From: Ochrovirga pacifica
Lineage (GTDB): Bacteria > Bacteroidota > Bacteroidia > Flavobacteriales > Flavobacteriaceae
Direction: 5' to 3'
DNA: 64,000 nucleotides
NCBI RefSeq assembly: GCF_000220525.1
Contig: NZ_AFPK01000063.1
Span: 1 to 64,000, forward strand
The notes below the pieces were generated by a model, which saw only the letters and a list, made by a program, of their open reading frames with translations, had not been told where the DNA came from and searched no databases. Of this stretch, positions 33,557 through 42,287 are shown one piece after another (position 1 is the first letter of the stretch; every line of letters begins with the position of its first letter). Both the position numbers and the translations under genes were made by a program.

Positions 33557-36500
33557 ATGAAACAGATAGTTTACACAATTGCTGCCTTTTGTCTTTTTTC
33601 TTGTGGTGTTAGCATGCCAGAGGGAGTTGAAGTAGCGTATAAAGACCTTCCTAAAAAGTTGGACTTTAACCAAGATGTAAAACCTATTTTATCGGATAAG
33701 TGTTATTTATGTCATGGACCTGATGAGAAAAAAATATTAGGTGGTGTGCAATTGCATACCGCAGAGAAAGCCTATGCGGAGTTGCCTGAATCTCCGGGTA
33801 AAGTAGCCATTGATCCAGGAAATCTAAAAAACTCTGAAATGGTTCACAGAATTCTTTCTGACGATCCTAAATATGTAATGCCTACTCCAGAATCTCATCT
33901 TAATCTAACTAATTATGAAAAAGCAGTTTTATTAAAATGGATAGAAGATGGAGCAGAATATAAAAAACATTGGGCTTTTGAACCTGTAGAAAACCCAGAA
34001 ATACCCAAAGTAAAGTTAACAGATAAGGTGCAAAACCCTATCGATAACTTTGTATTGAGTAAATTAGAACAAAAGAAGTTAACTCCTTCTGAAAAAGCAG
34101 ACAAAGAAACTTTGTTAAGACGTGCTTCTTTAGATTTGATAGGTTTACCTCCTACCGAAGAAGAAATCAATGCTTTTTTAAATGATACATCTGACAATGC
34201 TTTTGAAAAGCAAATAGATCGTTTGTTAGCCTCTCCTCACTATGGAGAGCAAAGAACTTTAGACTGGATGGATGTTGCTCGTTATGCTGATACGCATGGT
34301 TATAGTAACGATTATTACAGAGACGTATCTCCTTGGAGAGATTGGGTCATTAAATCGTTTAATAAAAACATGCCTTATGATCAGTTTATTACTTGGCAGT
34401 TAGCGGGAGACTTATTACCCAATGCAACTCGCGAACAACGTTTAGCAACAGCATACAATAGGCTGCATCCTCAAAATATAGAGGGAGGAATTATTGATGA
34501 AGAGTTTCGAGTTGCTTATGTTTCAGATAGAACTGCAACTGTAAGTCAAGGATTGTTAGGATTATCCTATGCATGTGCACAATGTCACGATCACAAATAC
34601 GACCCTATTTCTCAAAAAAATTATTATGAACTGTTTGCATTCTTTAATAATGTAGACGAAACAGGATTGATTCCATGGGATAGAGCAACTCCTGTACCTG
34701 CCATGTTGCTACCAACAGAAAAACAAGAAAAAGTATTGGCTTATTTAAAAGGGATTGTTGATGAAACCAAAGAGGAAACTCAAAAAGTAGCTAAAACAGA
34801 AGCAAGCAAGGCCGAAAAATGGATCGCTAAGAATGCTTTTAAAACTATACCAAACAACCCAAACCCTAAAGGTTTGATTGCTCATTTTGATTTTAACGAT
34901 GGAAAATTAACCAACAAAGTTAGAACTAAAGAAAAGCAAAAATACCAGATGAGACAAGAGTTTGTAAAAAACGAACCTGTAATTACAAAAAAAGGAAAAT
35001 CAGGAAAAGGATTGGCCATGAACGGTGATACTTGGATGGACTTAGACAAGCTTGGTGTTTTTCAACGAAACGAACCTTTTACAATTGGTCTGGAAGTTTT
35101 TATTCCTAAGGACTTAAAAGAGGGAGTTATTTTTCACAAAATGAACAGCCCAGAATTACACAGTTTCAGAGGTTATCATTTAAAAATTAAAGACAATAAA
35201 TTAGAAGCTTTGTTAGCACACGTTTATCCAGATAACGCTATTGTAGTACAAACTTTTGACGATATTCCTAGAGAAGAATGGGTGCATTTAACCATGACCT
35301 ACAATGGATCTAGTAAGGCCGATGGAGTAGGAATTTTTGTGAACGGAGAAAAACAAAAAACAGAAACTATTTTTGACAACTTGTACAAAGACATTATTTT
35401 CCATGGTTTGCAATTGTACGGAGCTAAAAGCCCACGTATAGAACCAGGATTAAGAATTGGAGCTGTGTGGAGAGGAAAAGGAATTAAAGATGCCGTGGTA
35501 GATGACTTAATGGTATACGAAAGAGAATTAAGTGAAATTGAAGTTTTACAACTCGCAAAATCAGATGCCTTAAAAGAGCTTAAAAAAGCAACTTATGCAA
35601 GTTTATCAGAAGAACAAAAGCAGCAATTAACAGACTACTACTTGGCCGTAAATTCTGATAGTTACAACAAAATGCTTTACAAATTAGAAAAAGACCGTTT
35701 GGCTTATGTTGATAGTATTAATAAGGTAAAACAAATTATGGTACTTAAAGAAAGTAAGCGAAATCGTCAAGCATATATACTAGATAGAGGCTTGTACGAT
35801 TCTCCTACAGACTCAGTATTTCCTAACGTACCAGAAGATATTTTTCCTATGCCAAAAGAATATCCAAAAAACAGGCTAGGATTGGCTAAGTGGATTACAG
35901 ACAAACGAAACCCTTTAACAGCCAGAGTAACTGTTAATAGATATTGGCAAAATTTATTTGGAAGAGGAATTGTAAATACTTCTGAAGATTTTGGAAATCA
36001 AGGAGAGTTACCTACACATCCAAAACTGTTAGACTGGTTAACCACCAATTTTGTAGAATCTGGATGGGATGTGAAAAAATTACATAAAACCATCATGATG
36101 TCTTACACTTATCAACAAAACTCTGCCGTGTCTGAAAAATTACAAAGCATTGATGGAGATAATAAATGGTTGGCTAGAGGGCCTGCTGTAAGACTGTCTG
36201 GAGAAATGCTTAGAGACAATGCACTATTGGCTGCAGGATTATTGAATAAAGAGATTGGAGGACAAAGTGTAAGCCCTTATCAACCTAAAGGATTGTGGAA
36301 AGTAAATGGAGCTGAATACAAACAAGATGAAGGAGATAAATTATATAGAAGAAGTATGTATACTATATGGAAACGTACTGTTCCTCATCCTACTTTGGCT
36401 ACGTTTGATGCACCTTCAAGAGACTTGTGTACCACTAGGAGACAAAAAACAAACACTCCATTACAAGCTTTGGTTATTTTAAATGACCCTACTTATGTAG

Positions 36501-36802
36501 AAGCCTCAAGAGTTTTAGGAAAACAAATTGCAGATGCACCAACAATTACAGATGGTATTAAATCAGCCTTTAGAAAATTGACTGGTAGAACACCTACTGA
36601 AAATGAGTTAAAGTTACTATCTGAATTGCAAAAATCAGAATACGAAAAGTTTAAAAATAATCCAGAAAAAACAAAAGGATGGTTGAATACTGGAGAGTTT
36701 AAGATTGCGGCTAATGATACCGATAGCAAAGCATTAATTACTGCCAACGCAGTAGTTGCGAGTACCATTATGAACGCTGATGCTAGTATTACCAAAAGAT
36801 AA
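33557..36802 (+). CDS. PSCyt1/DUF1549/LamG/DUF1553 cytochrome-type lipoprotein
   Basis: A 1081-residue exported lipoprotein (LFSC, modified Cys16). Domains in order: a PSCyt1 haem domain with CYLCH (49-53) and LGGVQLHT; a DUF1549 (PSCyt2) domain to about residue 370, with LLRRASLDLIGLPPT and a second haem motif CAQCHDHKYDP (340-350); a LamG-like beta-sandwich at about 430-670; and DUF1553 (PSD1) from about 790, with NRYWQNLFGRGIVNTSEDFG and TRRQKTNTPLQALVILNDP. This architecture is abundant in Planctomycetes and rarer in Bacteroidota. Two c-type haems imply electron transfer in the envelope; the LamG domain may bind a polysaccharide. The reaction is not established. The next gene encodes the DUF1501 partner that almost always accompanies it. 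Confidence 0.9.
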   Translation: MKQIVYTIAAFCLFSCGVSMPEGVEVAYKDLPKKLDFNQDVKPILSDKCYLCHGPDEKKILGGVQLHTAEKAYAELPESPGKVAIDPGNLKNSEMVHRILSDDPKYVMPTPESHLNLTNYEKAVLLKWIEDGAEYKKHWAFEPVENPEIPKVKLTDKVQNPIDNFVLSKLEQKKLTPSEKADKETLLRRASLDLIGLPPTEEEINAFLNDTSDNAFEKQIDRLLASPHYGEQRTLDWMDVARYADTHGYSNDYYRDVSPWRDWVIKSFNKNMPYDQFITWQLAGDLLPNATREQRLATAYNRLHPQNIEGGIIDEEFRVAYVSDRTATVSQGLLGLSYACAQCHDHKYDPISQKNYYELFAFFNNVDETGLIPWDRATPVPAMLLPTEKQEKVLAYLKGIVDETKEETQKVAKTEASKAEKWIAKNAFKTIPNNPNPKGLIAHFDFNDGKLTNKVRTKEKQKYQMRQEFVKNEPVITKKGKSGKGLAMNGDTWMDLDKLGVFQRNEPFTIGLEVFIPKDLKEGVIFHKMNSPELHSFRGYHLKIKDNKLEALLAHVYPDNAIVVQTFDDIPREEWVHLTMTYNGSSKADGVGIFVNGEKQKTETIFDNLYKDIIFHGLQLYGAKSPRIEPGLRIGAVWRGKGIKDAVVDDLMVYERELSEIEVLQLAKSDALKELKKATYASLSEEQKQQLTDYYLAVNSDSYNKMLYKLEKDRLAYVDSINKVKQIMVLKESKRNRQAYILDRGLYDSPTDSVFPNVPEDIFPMPKEYPKNRLGLAKWITDKRNPLTARVTVNRYWQNLFGRGIVNTSEDFGNQGELPTHPKLLDWLTTNFVESGWDVKKLHKTIMMSYTYQQNSAVSEKLQSIDGDNKWLARGPAVRLSGEMLRDNALLAAGLLNKEIGGQSVSPYQPKGLWKVNGAEYKQDEGDKLYRRSMYTIWKRTVPHPTLATFDAPSRDLCTTRRQKTNTPLQALVILNDPTYVEASRVLGKQIADAPTITDGIKSAFRKLTGRTPTENELKLLSELQKSEYEKFKNNPEKTKGWLNTGEFKIAANDTDSKALITANAVVASTIMNADASITKR

Positions 36803-36827
36803 TTGTGAACCTCCAAATAAAAAAACT

Positions 36828-38345
36828 ATGTGTAACGATTTAGAAAACAGTAAGTTTAGATCTAATAATAGAGATTTACAACAAATAGAAAAACAAATAG
36901 ACAGAAGACACTTCTTAAAAAAGACTTCTTTAGGTTTAGGAGCTTTGGCTCTAGGAAACTTGTTAGGAGCTGAAAAGATGTGGGCTGCCGGGAATCAAGA
37001 AAAGATGACCGAAAAAATATTAGAAACCTACAACAAAAACAGATTGGGGTTACCGCATCATTTGCCAAAAGCAAAACGTGTTATTTACCTGTTCCAAAGT
37101 GGTGGACCTTCACAAATGGACATGTTTGATTACAAACCTAAGTTGAGCGATATGTTTGGAAAAGAATTGCCAGATTCTGTAATTGGAGGTACAAGATTAA
37201 CAGGAATGAGTGGTAGCCAAAGTACTTTACCTATTGCTCCATCAACTTTTAAATTTAAACAATACGGAGAATCTAGAGCTTGGGTAAGTGAAGTAATGCC
37301 TTATACTGCAGAAATCGTAGACGACTTGTGTTTTATAAAAGGAATGCAAACCGATCAAATTAACCATACTCCAGCAATTACTTTTATGCAAACAGGACAT
37401 CAATTGCCTGGTAGGCCTTCTATTGGTTCTTGGTTAAGTTATGGTTTAGGTTCTGATAACCAGAACCTACCAACATTTATTACTTTGGTTTCTAAAAACG
37501 GAAAAGGGCAACCCTTGAATGCTAACTTGTGGGGGAACGGTTTCTTGCCAACAGAACATCAAGGAGTACAATTTAGATCAGGAAAAGATCCTGTTTTGTA
37601 TTTAACAGATCCTGAAAATTATGATGGTAAAGACCGTAGAAAAATGTTAGATTATTTAAGTCATTTAAATGATTTACAAACAGACTCTTACGGAGATCCA
37701 GAAATTCAGGCTAGAATGGCTCAGTACGAGATGGCTTTTAAAATGCAAACTTCCGTACCCGAGGTAACAGATATCAGTGATGAGCCCGAACATATTTTTG
37801 AAATGTATGGTAAAGACAGTAGAAATGCTGGTACCTATGCTGCCAATTGCTTAATGGCCAGAAAATTATTAGAAAAAGGAGTTAAGTTTGTACAATTGTA
37901 TCACCAAGGGTGGGACCAACACAATTACTGTCCAGGAGGAGTTAAAAACAATTGTAGAAAAACAGACCAACCAACAGCTGCTTTAATTAAGGATTTAAAA
38001 CAACGTGGAATGTTAGAAGACACACTAGTTGTTTGGGGAGGTGAGTTTGGTAGAACAGTATACTCTCAAGGTCAATTAACCAAAACAAATTACGGTAGAG
38101 ACCATCACCCTGCTGCTTTTACGATGTGGATGGCTGGTGCTGGAGTAAAACCGGGATTTTCTTTTGGAGAAACAGATGACTTTAGTTATAATGTAGTAAA
38201 AGACCCTGTACATGTACACGATTTTCATGCTACCTTATTGCATTTATTTGGTGTAGATCACGAACGTTTGACCTTTAAACACCAAGGAAGACGTTACCGT
38301 TTAACCGATGTTCATGGTCACGTAGTAAAAGATTTATTAACCTAA
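36828..38345 (+). CDS. DUF1501 protein, Tat-exported, sulfatase-like fold
   Basis: A 505-residue protein. A twin-arginine signal DRRHFLKKTSLGLGALALG lies at about residues 27-45, preceded by an unusually long polar N-terminus. The DUF1501 domain is related to the alkaline-phosphatase/sulfatase fold: VIYLFQSGGPSQMDMFDYKP near the start and WGGEFGRT, GRDHHPAAFTMWMAGAGVK and VHDFHATLLHLFG near the end supply likely metal-binding Asp/His positions. Folding before export fits a cofactor-containing enzyme. It always travels with DUF1553 proteins; the substrate is unknown. The ATG at 36828 begins 25 bases after the upstream stop; an alternative frame into that gene was rejected because its N-terminus is unrelated to the family. 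Confidence 0.9.
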   Translation: MCNDLENSKFRSNNRDLQQIEKQIDRRHFLKKTSLGLGALALGNLLGAEKMWAAGNQEKMTEKILETYNKNRLGLPHHLPKAKRVIYLFQSGGPSQMDMFDYKPKLSDMFGKELPDSVIGGTRLTGMSGSQSTLPIAPSTFKFKQYGESRAWVSEVMPYTAEIVDDLCFIKGMQTDQINHTPAITFMQTGHQLPGRPSIGSWLSYGLGSDNQNLPTFITLVSKNGKGQPLNANLWGNGFLPTEHQGVQFRSGKDPVLYLTDPENYDGKDRRKMLDYLSHLNDLQTDSYGDPEIQARMAQYEMAFKMQTSVPEVTDISDEPEHIFEMYGKDSRNAGTYAANCLMARKLLEKGVKFVQLYHQGWDQHNYCPGGVKNNCRKTDQPTAALIKDLKQRGMLEDTLVVWGGEFGRTVYSQGQLTKTNYGRDHHPAAFTMWMAGAGVKPGFSFGETDDFSYNVVKDPVHVHDFHATLLHLFGVDHERLTFKHQGRRYRLTDVHGHVVKDLLT

Positions 38346-38427
38346 TATTTTGTCAACTCATTAACTTAAATTGCTCAGCGGCTTCCTATAAGCTTCTTGC
38401 ATTTTCAGTTTTTTATACCCAATATAC

Positions 38428-39564
38428 ATGTCAACATCACGAAGAGATTTTTTAAAACAAGCAACTACCGCTTCTATGGTAGCAGCCGCTCCCTCAGCTT
38501 TTGGAGCTTCTATTATTAGTAAAAAAGGAGAATCAGAAGCAGATTGGCTATTGAACGAAAGCGATACCGTTATTGGTCATGGAGATTATAAATACAAAGT
38601 AGAAAAAAACTGGGCAAAAATTAGCCCTACGCATACTCCCCTACTCAACTGCCACGAAATGGTACAAGATAGTAAGGGTCGTTTGATTATGATTGGAGAT
38701 CATCCACAAAATAATGTGTTGATTTTTGATAAATCAGGGAAATTGCTAGATTTCTGGGGAACATCTTTTCCTGGTGGTCATGGATTGACATTGCATGATG
38801 AAGGTGGAGAAGATTTACTTTACATAGCTGACTCTGGTTGGCAAATGGGAAAATATGGTCAAATGGAAAACTATAATGGTAGAGTTTCTAAAACTACTAT
38901 TGATGGAAAAATTCTTTTTGACATAGGACATCCAATGCAAATAGGAGTCTACAAACCAGATGAACCTTTTAGACCTACAGAAACAGCCATTGGCCCTAAT
39001 GGAGATATTTATGTTGCCGATGGATACGGGATGAGTAGAATTATTCAGTACGATGCTAACGGACGTTACATTCGTCATTGGGGAGGAAAGGACAATCCAG
39101 ATCCTAATTACAAGTTGGTTAGTGCTCACGGAGTTGCTATAGATTATAGAGACAAAGAAAATCCAATGGTGGTGTGTACCTCTAGAGTACAAAATTGTTT
39201 TAAATATTTTACACTCAACGGTAAGTACATCAAAACCATACAGATGCCTAACATGTCTGTTTGTAGAGCAGTTTTTGATGAAGACAATTTGTATTCTGGT
39301 GTTTGCTGGTCGCAACCCAAAGAAGGAAAAACAAACTGGAAAGACCATACAGGTTTTATAACTATCATGGAGGGAGACAAAGTAGTTTCTAACCCTGGAG
39401 GAACACAACCTGTCTACAAAAATGGAGAGTTGCAAAAAACCTTTCAGCTGCCAAACAAACCCATTTTACATGGCCATGATGTATGTGTAGATAACGATAA
39501 AAACTTGTATGTATGTCAATGGAATGCCAACCATTCTGCTCCTTACAAACTAACTAGAGTCTAA
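38428..39564 (+). CDS. Tat-exported NHL/six-bladed beta-propeller protein
   Basis: A 378-residue exported protein with a canonical twin-arginine signal (SRRDFLKQATTASMVAAAP, residues 4-22, cleavage near AFGA). The mature part is a beta-propeller with NHL-type repeats, for example GRLIMIGDHPQNNVLIFDKS, GDIYVADGYGMSRIIQYD and KNLYVCQWNANHSAPY. It resembles the lyase half of peptidylglycine amidating enzymes and related planctomycete proteins; His residues in LNCHEM, GGHGLT, SAHGV and HGHDV may bind a metal at the propeller axis. The function is unknown. It lies 82 bases after the DUF1501 gene and belongs to the same block. Confidence 0.83.
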   Translation: MSTSRRDFLKQATTASMVAAAPSAFGASIISKKGESEADWLLNESDTVIGHGDYKYKVEKNWAKISPTHTPLLNCHEMVQDSKGRLIMIGDHPQNNVLIFDKSGKLLDFWGTSFPGGHGLTLHDEGGEDLLYIADSGWQMGKYGQMENYNGRVSKTTIDGKILFDIGHPMQIGVYKPDEPFRPTETAIGPNGDIYVADGYGMSRIIQYDANGRYIRHWGGKDNPDPNYKLVSAHGVAIDYRDKENPMVVCTSRVQNCFKYFTLNGKYIKTIQMPNMSVCRAVFDEDNLYSGVCWSQPKEGKTNWKDHTGFITIMEGDKVVSNPGGTQPVYKNGELQKTFQLPNKPILHGHDVCVDNDKNLYVCQWNANHSAPYKLTRV

Positions 39565-39594
39565 TTTTTTTAAAAATTTAAAAAAGTTACTATT

Positions 39595-39602
39595 TAGCTT
39601 TG
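39595..39602 (+). promoter_or_regulatory. Possible internal promoter before the DUF2231-cytochrome gene
   Basis: TAGCTTTG matches TAnnTTTG; it would give a leader of about 60 bases before the ATG at 39666. The two last genes of the block may therefore also be transcribed separately. Confidence 0.45.
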
Positions 39603-39665
39603 GTACTTATCACTAAAACAACAAAACTATAAACTCTAAACAGAGGATTTAATACAATTATAAAA

Positions 39666-41045
39666 ATGAACGAAGTTGCTGATATTTTTATCTTTCTAGG
39701 AAGATTTCATCCCTTAATAGTCCACTTACCTATTGGATTTATCATGTTTGCTTTTCTACTAGAGTTGCTAAGCAAATGGAAGAATTTAAAAGAACTAAGA
39801 GCAGCAATTCCCTTTGCCTTGATTTTTTCTTTTTTATCAGCCGTAGTTGCCTGTACACTAGGATACATGCTTTCTATGACAGGAGAATATGATGGTCCTA
39901 TGCTAGACGGACACTTTTGGTTTGGAATTGCTACAACGATAATTACTTTAGTTGCTTGGTTAATTTCTATTGAAAAAATTAAAATTAACGCACTACAAGG
40001 TTTTAAAGCCAATATATCTACTTTAACCCTATTGGTAGTTTTAATAAGTATTACAGGTCATTATGGAGGAAATTTAACCCACGGTTCTGAGTACTTAACG
40101 GAATATGCACCTTTTGGAGAAAAACCGAAAGAGAAAGTAAAACCTAAAAGTATTGAGGAGGTAGCCATGTTTGAACATATTGTTTTGCCAATTTTAGAAG
40201 AAAAGTGTACTAGTTGTCACAATCCATCAAAGAAAAAAGGAGGATTGGCTTTGCATGACATGGAAAGCATTTTAAAAGGTGGTAAAGAAGGTCTTGCTGT
40301 AGCTCCTGGTGATGTTGAAAATTCTGAATTGATACACCGTGTAACAATGAATCCGCATGACAAAGGTTTTATGCCTCCTGAAGGTAAAACACCTTTAACC
40401 GAAGAAGAAATAAAACTGATAAGCTTTTGGATTGCTAGTAACAAAACAGATTTTAATTTTAAATTGGCAGAATCTCCTAATAAAGACGAAGTTTTAAAAA
40501 TCGCTTTGGCATATTTACACTTAGAAGGTGGTGCAGCTGATAAAATGCCAACCGTACAACCAGTAGACAGTTTGTATATTGGAGAACTTATAGGAAAAGG
40601 GTTTACTATTAGAGAACTGGTATACAATGCCAATTTGTTTGATGTGGTATTGCCAGAAAATACTGCTAAAACATCCGAAGAAGCTCAAAAACTTTTAGAA
40701 GACTTAAGTAAAATTAAAAATAATATCCTTTGGTTATCTTTAGAAAAAAATAATCTTACAGATCAGCATTTAACTACTTTAGCTAGTTTTAACAACTTAA
40801 GACAATTAAAATTAAACAAAAATAACATCTCCAACAATGGGGTAAAAAGCTTACAGTCGCTACCCAACCTAAAAGCATTGGGATTGTACGGAACTGCAGT
40901 GGATGACGAATGCTTGACTACGTTATCTGCTTTTAAAAAGTTAGAAAAAGTATATTTATGGCAAACCAAAGTAAGTCCAGAAAAAATAAAAACGTTTCGT
41001 TCTAAAAATCCAAAACCTGCTCTAGTAGCTGGTATCAATAACTAA
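39666..41045 (+). CDS. DUF2231-cytochrome c-LRR membrane protein
   Basis: A 459-residue inner-membrane protein. Four transmembrane helices (about residues 12-35, 45-70, 84-101 and 118-135) form a DUF2231 domain whose GRFHPLIVHLPIGF start has paired His residues that could ligate haem b. A periplasmic PSCyt1 haem domain follows with CTSCH (181-185), KGGLALHD and the GFMPPEGKTPL loop holding the probable axial Met. The C-terminus has short leucine-rich repeats (RQLKLNKNNISNNGVKSL and similar). The design suggests a route for electrons between a periplasmic donor and the membrane quinone pool or oxidase. It ends one base before the peroxidase gene. Confidence 0.88.
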   Translation: MNEVADIFIFLGRFHPLIVHLPIGFIMFAFLLELLSKWKNLKELRAAIPFALIFSFLSAVVACTLGYMLSMTGEYDGPMLDGHFWFGIATTIITLVAWLISIEKIKINALQGFKANISTLTLLVVLISITGHYGGNLTHGSEYLTEYAPFGEKPKEKVKPKSIEEVAMFEHIVLPILEEKCTSCHNPSKKKGGLALHDMESILKGGKEGLAVAPGDVENSELIHRVTMNPHDKGFMPPEGKTPLTEEEIKLISFWIASNKTDFNFKLAESPNKDEVLKIALAYLHLEGGAADKMPTVQPVDSLYIGELIGKGFTIRELVYNANLFDVVLPENTAKTSEEAQKLLEDLSKIKNNILWLSLEKNNLTDQHLTTLASFNNLRQLKLNKNNISNNGVKSLQSLPNLKALGLYGTAVDDECLTTLSAFKKLEKVYLWQTKVSPEKIKTFRSKNPKPALVAGINN

Positions 41046-41046
41046 A

Positions 41047-42198
41047 ATGAAAATAAAACACATCGTTATTATTTGTTTAACTCTGTTTGGTTGTAAACAA
41101 AAAAAGACAGCTATTTTGGCAGACGATAACGATGTGTATATTCCACTTCCTAAAGTCATTCATCCAAAAGATAATCCCAGCTCTCCAGAAAAAATAAGGT
41201 TGGGAAAGTTGCTTTTTTACGACCCTATTCTTTCGGGAAACAAAGATGTTTCGTGTGCTACGTGCCATCACCCTAAATTTGCCTATGCTGAAAATATAGA
41301 TTTGTCTATGGGTAGCAATGCTGTTGGACTAGGAATGCATAGGACATTTTTAAAAAACAACACCATTCCTTTTGTAAAAAGAAACGCACATACCGTTATA
41401 AATGCAGCATATAATGGTATCAACACCAAAGGGAAATTCAATCCTAATAACGCTCCTATGTTTTGGGATAATAGGGTAAAAAGCTTAGAAGAGCAAGCTC
41501 TAAAACCAATACAGGCTTTGGAAGAAATGCGAGGTAACATCCTTGAAGAATCTGTAATTTTAGATACTGTTGTTAATAGATTGCAACAAAACAGAGAGTA
41601 TCAAAAACTATTTGCCTCCGCATTTCCAAAACAACCTAATATCAATAAAACCAACTTAGCAAAAGCCATTGCTTGTTTTGAACGTACTTTGGTAACTCCC
41701 AACTCTCGTTTTGACCGTTATTTACAGGGAGATGAAAATGCTATATCACAATCAGAGAAGGATGGATTTGCTTTGTTCAAAAAGGCTAAATGTCACCTAT
41801 GCCATTCAGGACCTATGTTTAGCGATTATAAAATTCATACCTTGGGAATGAGGGACAATAAAAAGCTAAAAATAAGTGATGATGGCTTTAAAAAAACTTA
41901 CGGTTTTAGAACCCCAACATTAAGAAATTTAAGACATACTGGTCCTTATATGCACAACGGAGAACTAAAAACTTTGTTAGAAGTGTTGGAGTTTTACGAA
42001 GATATTTCTACTGGAATTTCTCAAAATCCATTGGTTGCTAATGAACAAATGGACTCTTTAGCGGTTCAAATAAACTTAAAAGTTAAAGATATGTCCTCTA
42101 TTATTTCTTTCTTTAACACTTTAAACTCCGACAATTTTGATAAAGAAATTCCATCTAAAGTTCCAAGTGGATTGCCTGTTGGAGGAAACATTCAATAA
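41047..42198 (+). CDS. Di-haem cytochrome c peroxidase/MauG-family lipoprotein
   Basis: A 383-residue lipoprotein (LFGC, modified Cys16). Two haem-attachment motifs are present, CATCH (70-74) and CHLCH (249-253), with the typical spacing of bacterial di-haem peroxidases and MauG relatives. Other signatures are LGKLLFYDPILSGN, MFWDNRVKSLEEQALKPI and FRTPTLRNLRHTGPYMHNGELKTL. These enzymes reduce hydrogen peroxide with cytochrome electrons or carry out long-range oxidation of a partner protein. It ends the block, co-transcribed with the DUF2231 gene one base upstream. Its presence suggests that an oxidase step in the locus yields peroxide or needs a matured cofactor. Confidence 0.92.
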   Translation: MKIKHIVIICLTLFGCKQKKTAILADDNDVYIPLPKVIHPKDNPSSPEKIRLGKLLFYDPILSGNKDVSCATCHHPKFAYAENIDLSMGSNAVGLGMHRTFLKNNTIPFVKRNAHTVINAAYNGINTKGKFNPNNAPMFWDNRVKSLEEQALKPIQALEEMRGNILEESVILDTVVNRLQQNREYQKLFASAFPKQPNINKTNLAKAIACFERTLVTPNSRFDRYLQGDENAISQSEKDGFALFKKAKCHLCHSGPMFSDYKIHTLGMRDNKKLKISDDGFKKTYGFRTPTLRNLRHTGPYMHNGELKTLLEVLEFYEDISTGISQNPLVANEQMDSLAVQINLKVKDMSSIISFFNTLNSDNFDKEIPSKVPSGLPVGGNIQ

Positions 42199-42236
42199 AA
42201 AATAAACAAGCGTATCATTTTTTGATTATATTTAAT

Positions 42237-42270
42237 AAACACTCCTGAAGTCTTATTTCAGATAGTGTTT
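42237..42270 (+). other. Imperfect hairpin upstream of the MscS gene
   Basis: AAACACT and AGTGTTT pair around an inner TGAA/TTCA stem. It lies 39 bases after the peroxidase stop and 17 bases before the channel ATG. It may be a weak terminator, though no T run follows, or a leader structure. Confidence 0.3.
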
Positions 42271-42287
42271 GTATGAATGTATATTAT

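Noticed and set aside
38815-39435. A 206-codon open frame antisense to the beta-propeller gene
   Set aside because: Its translation is a Cys/Ser/Ile-rich mix with no recognisable family and lies wholly inside a well-supported gene; it follows from codon bias of the sense strand.
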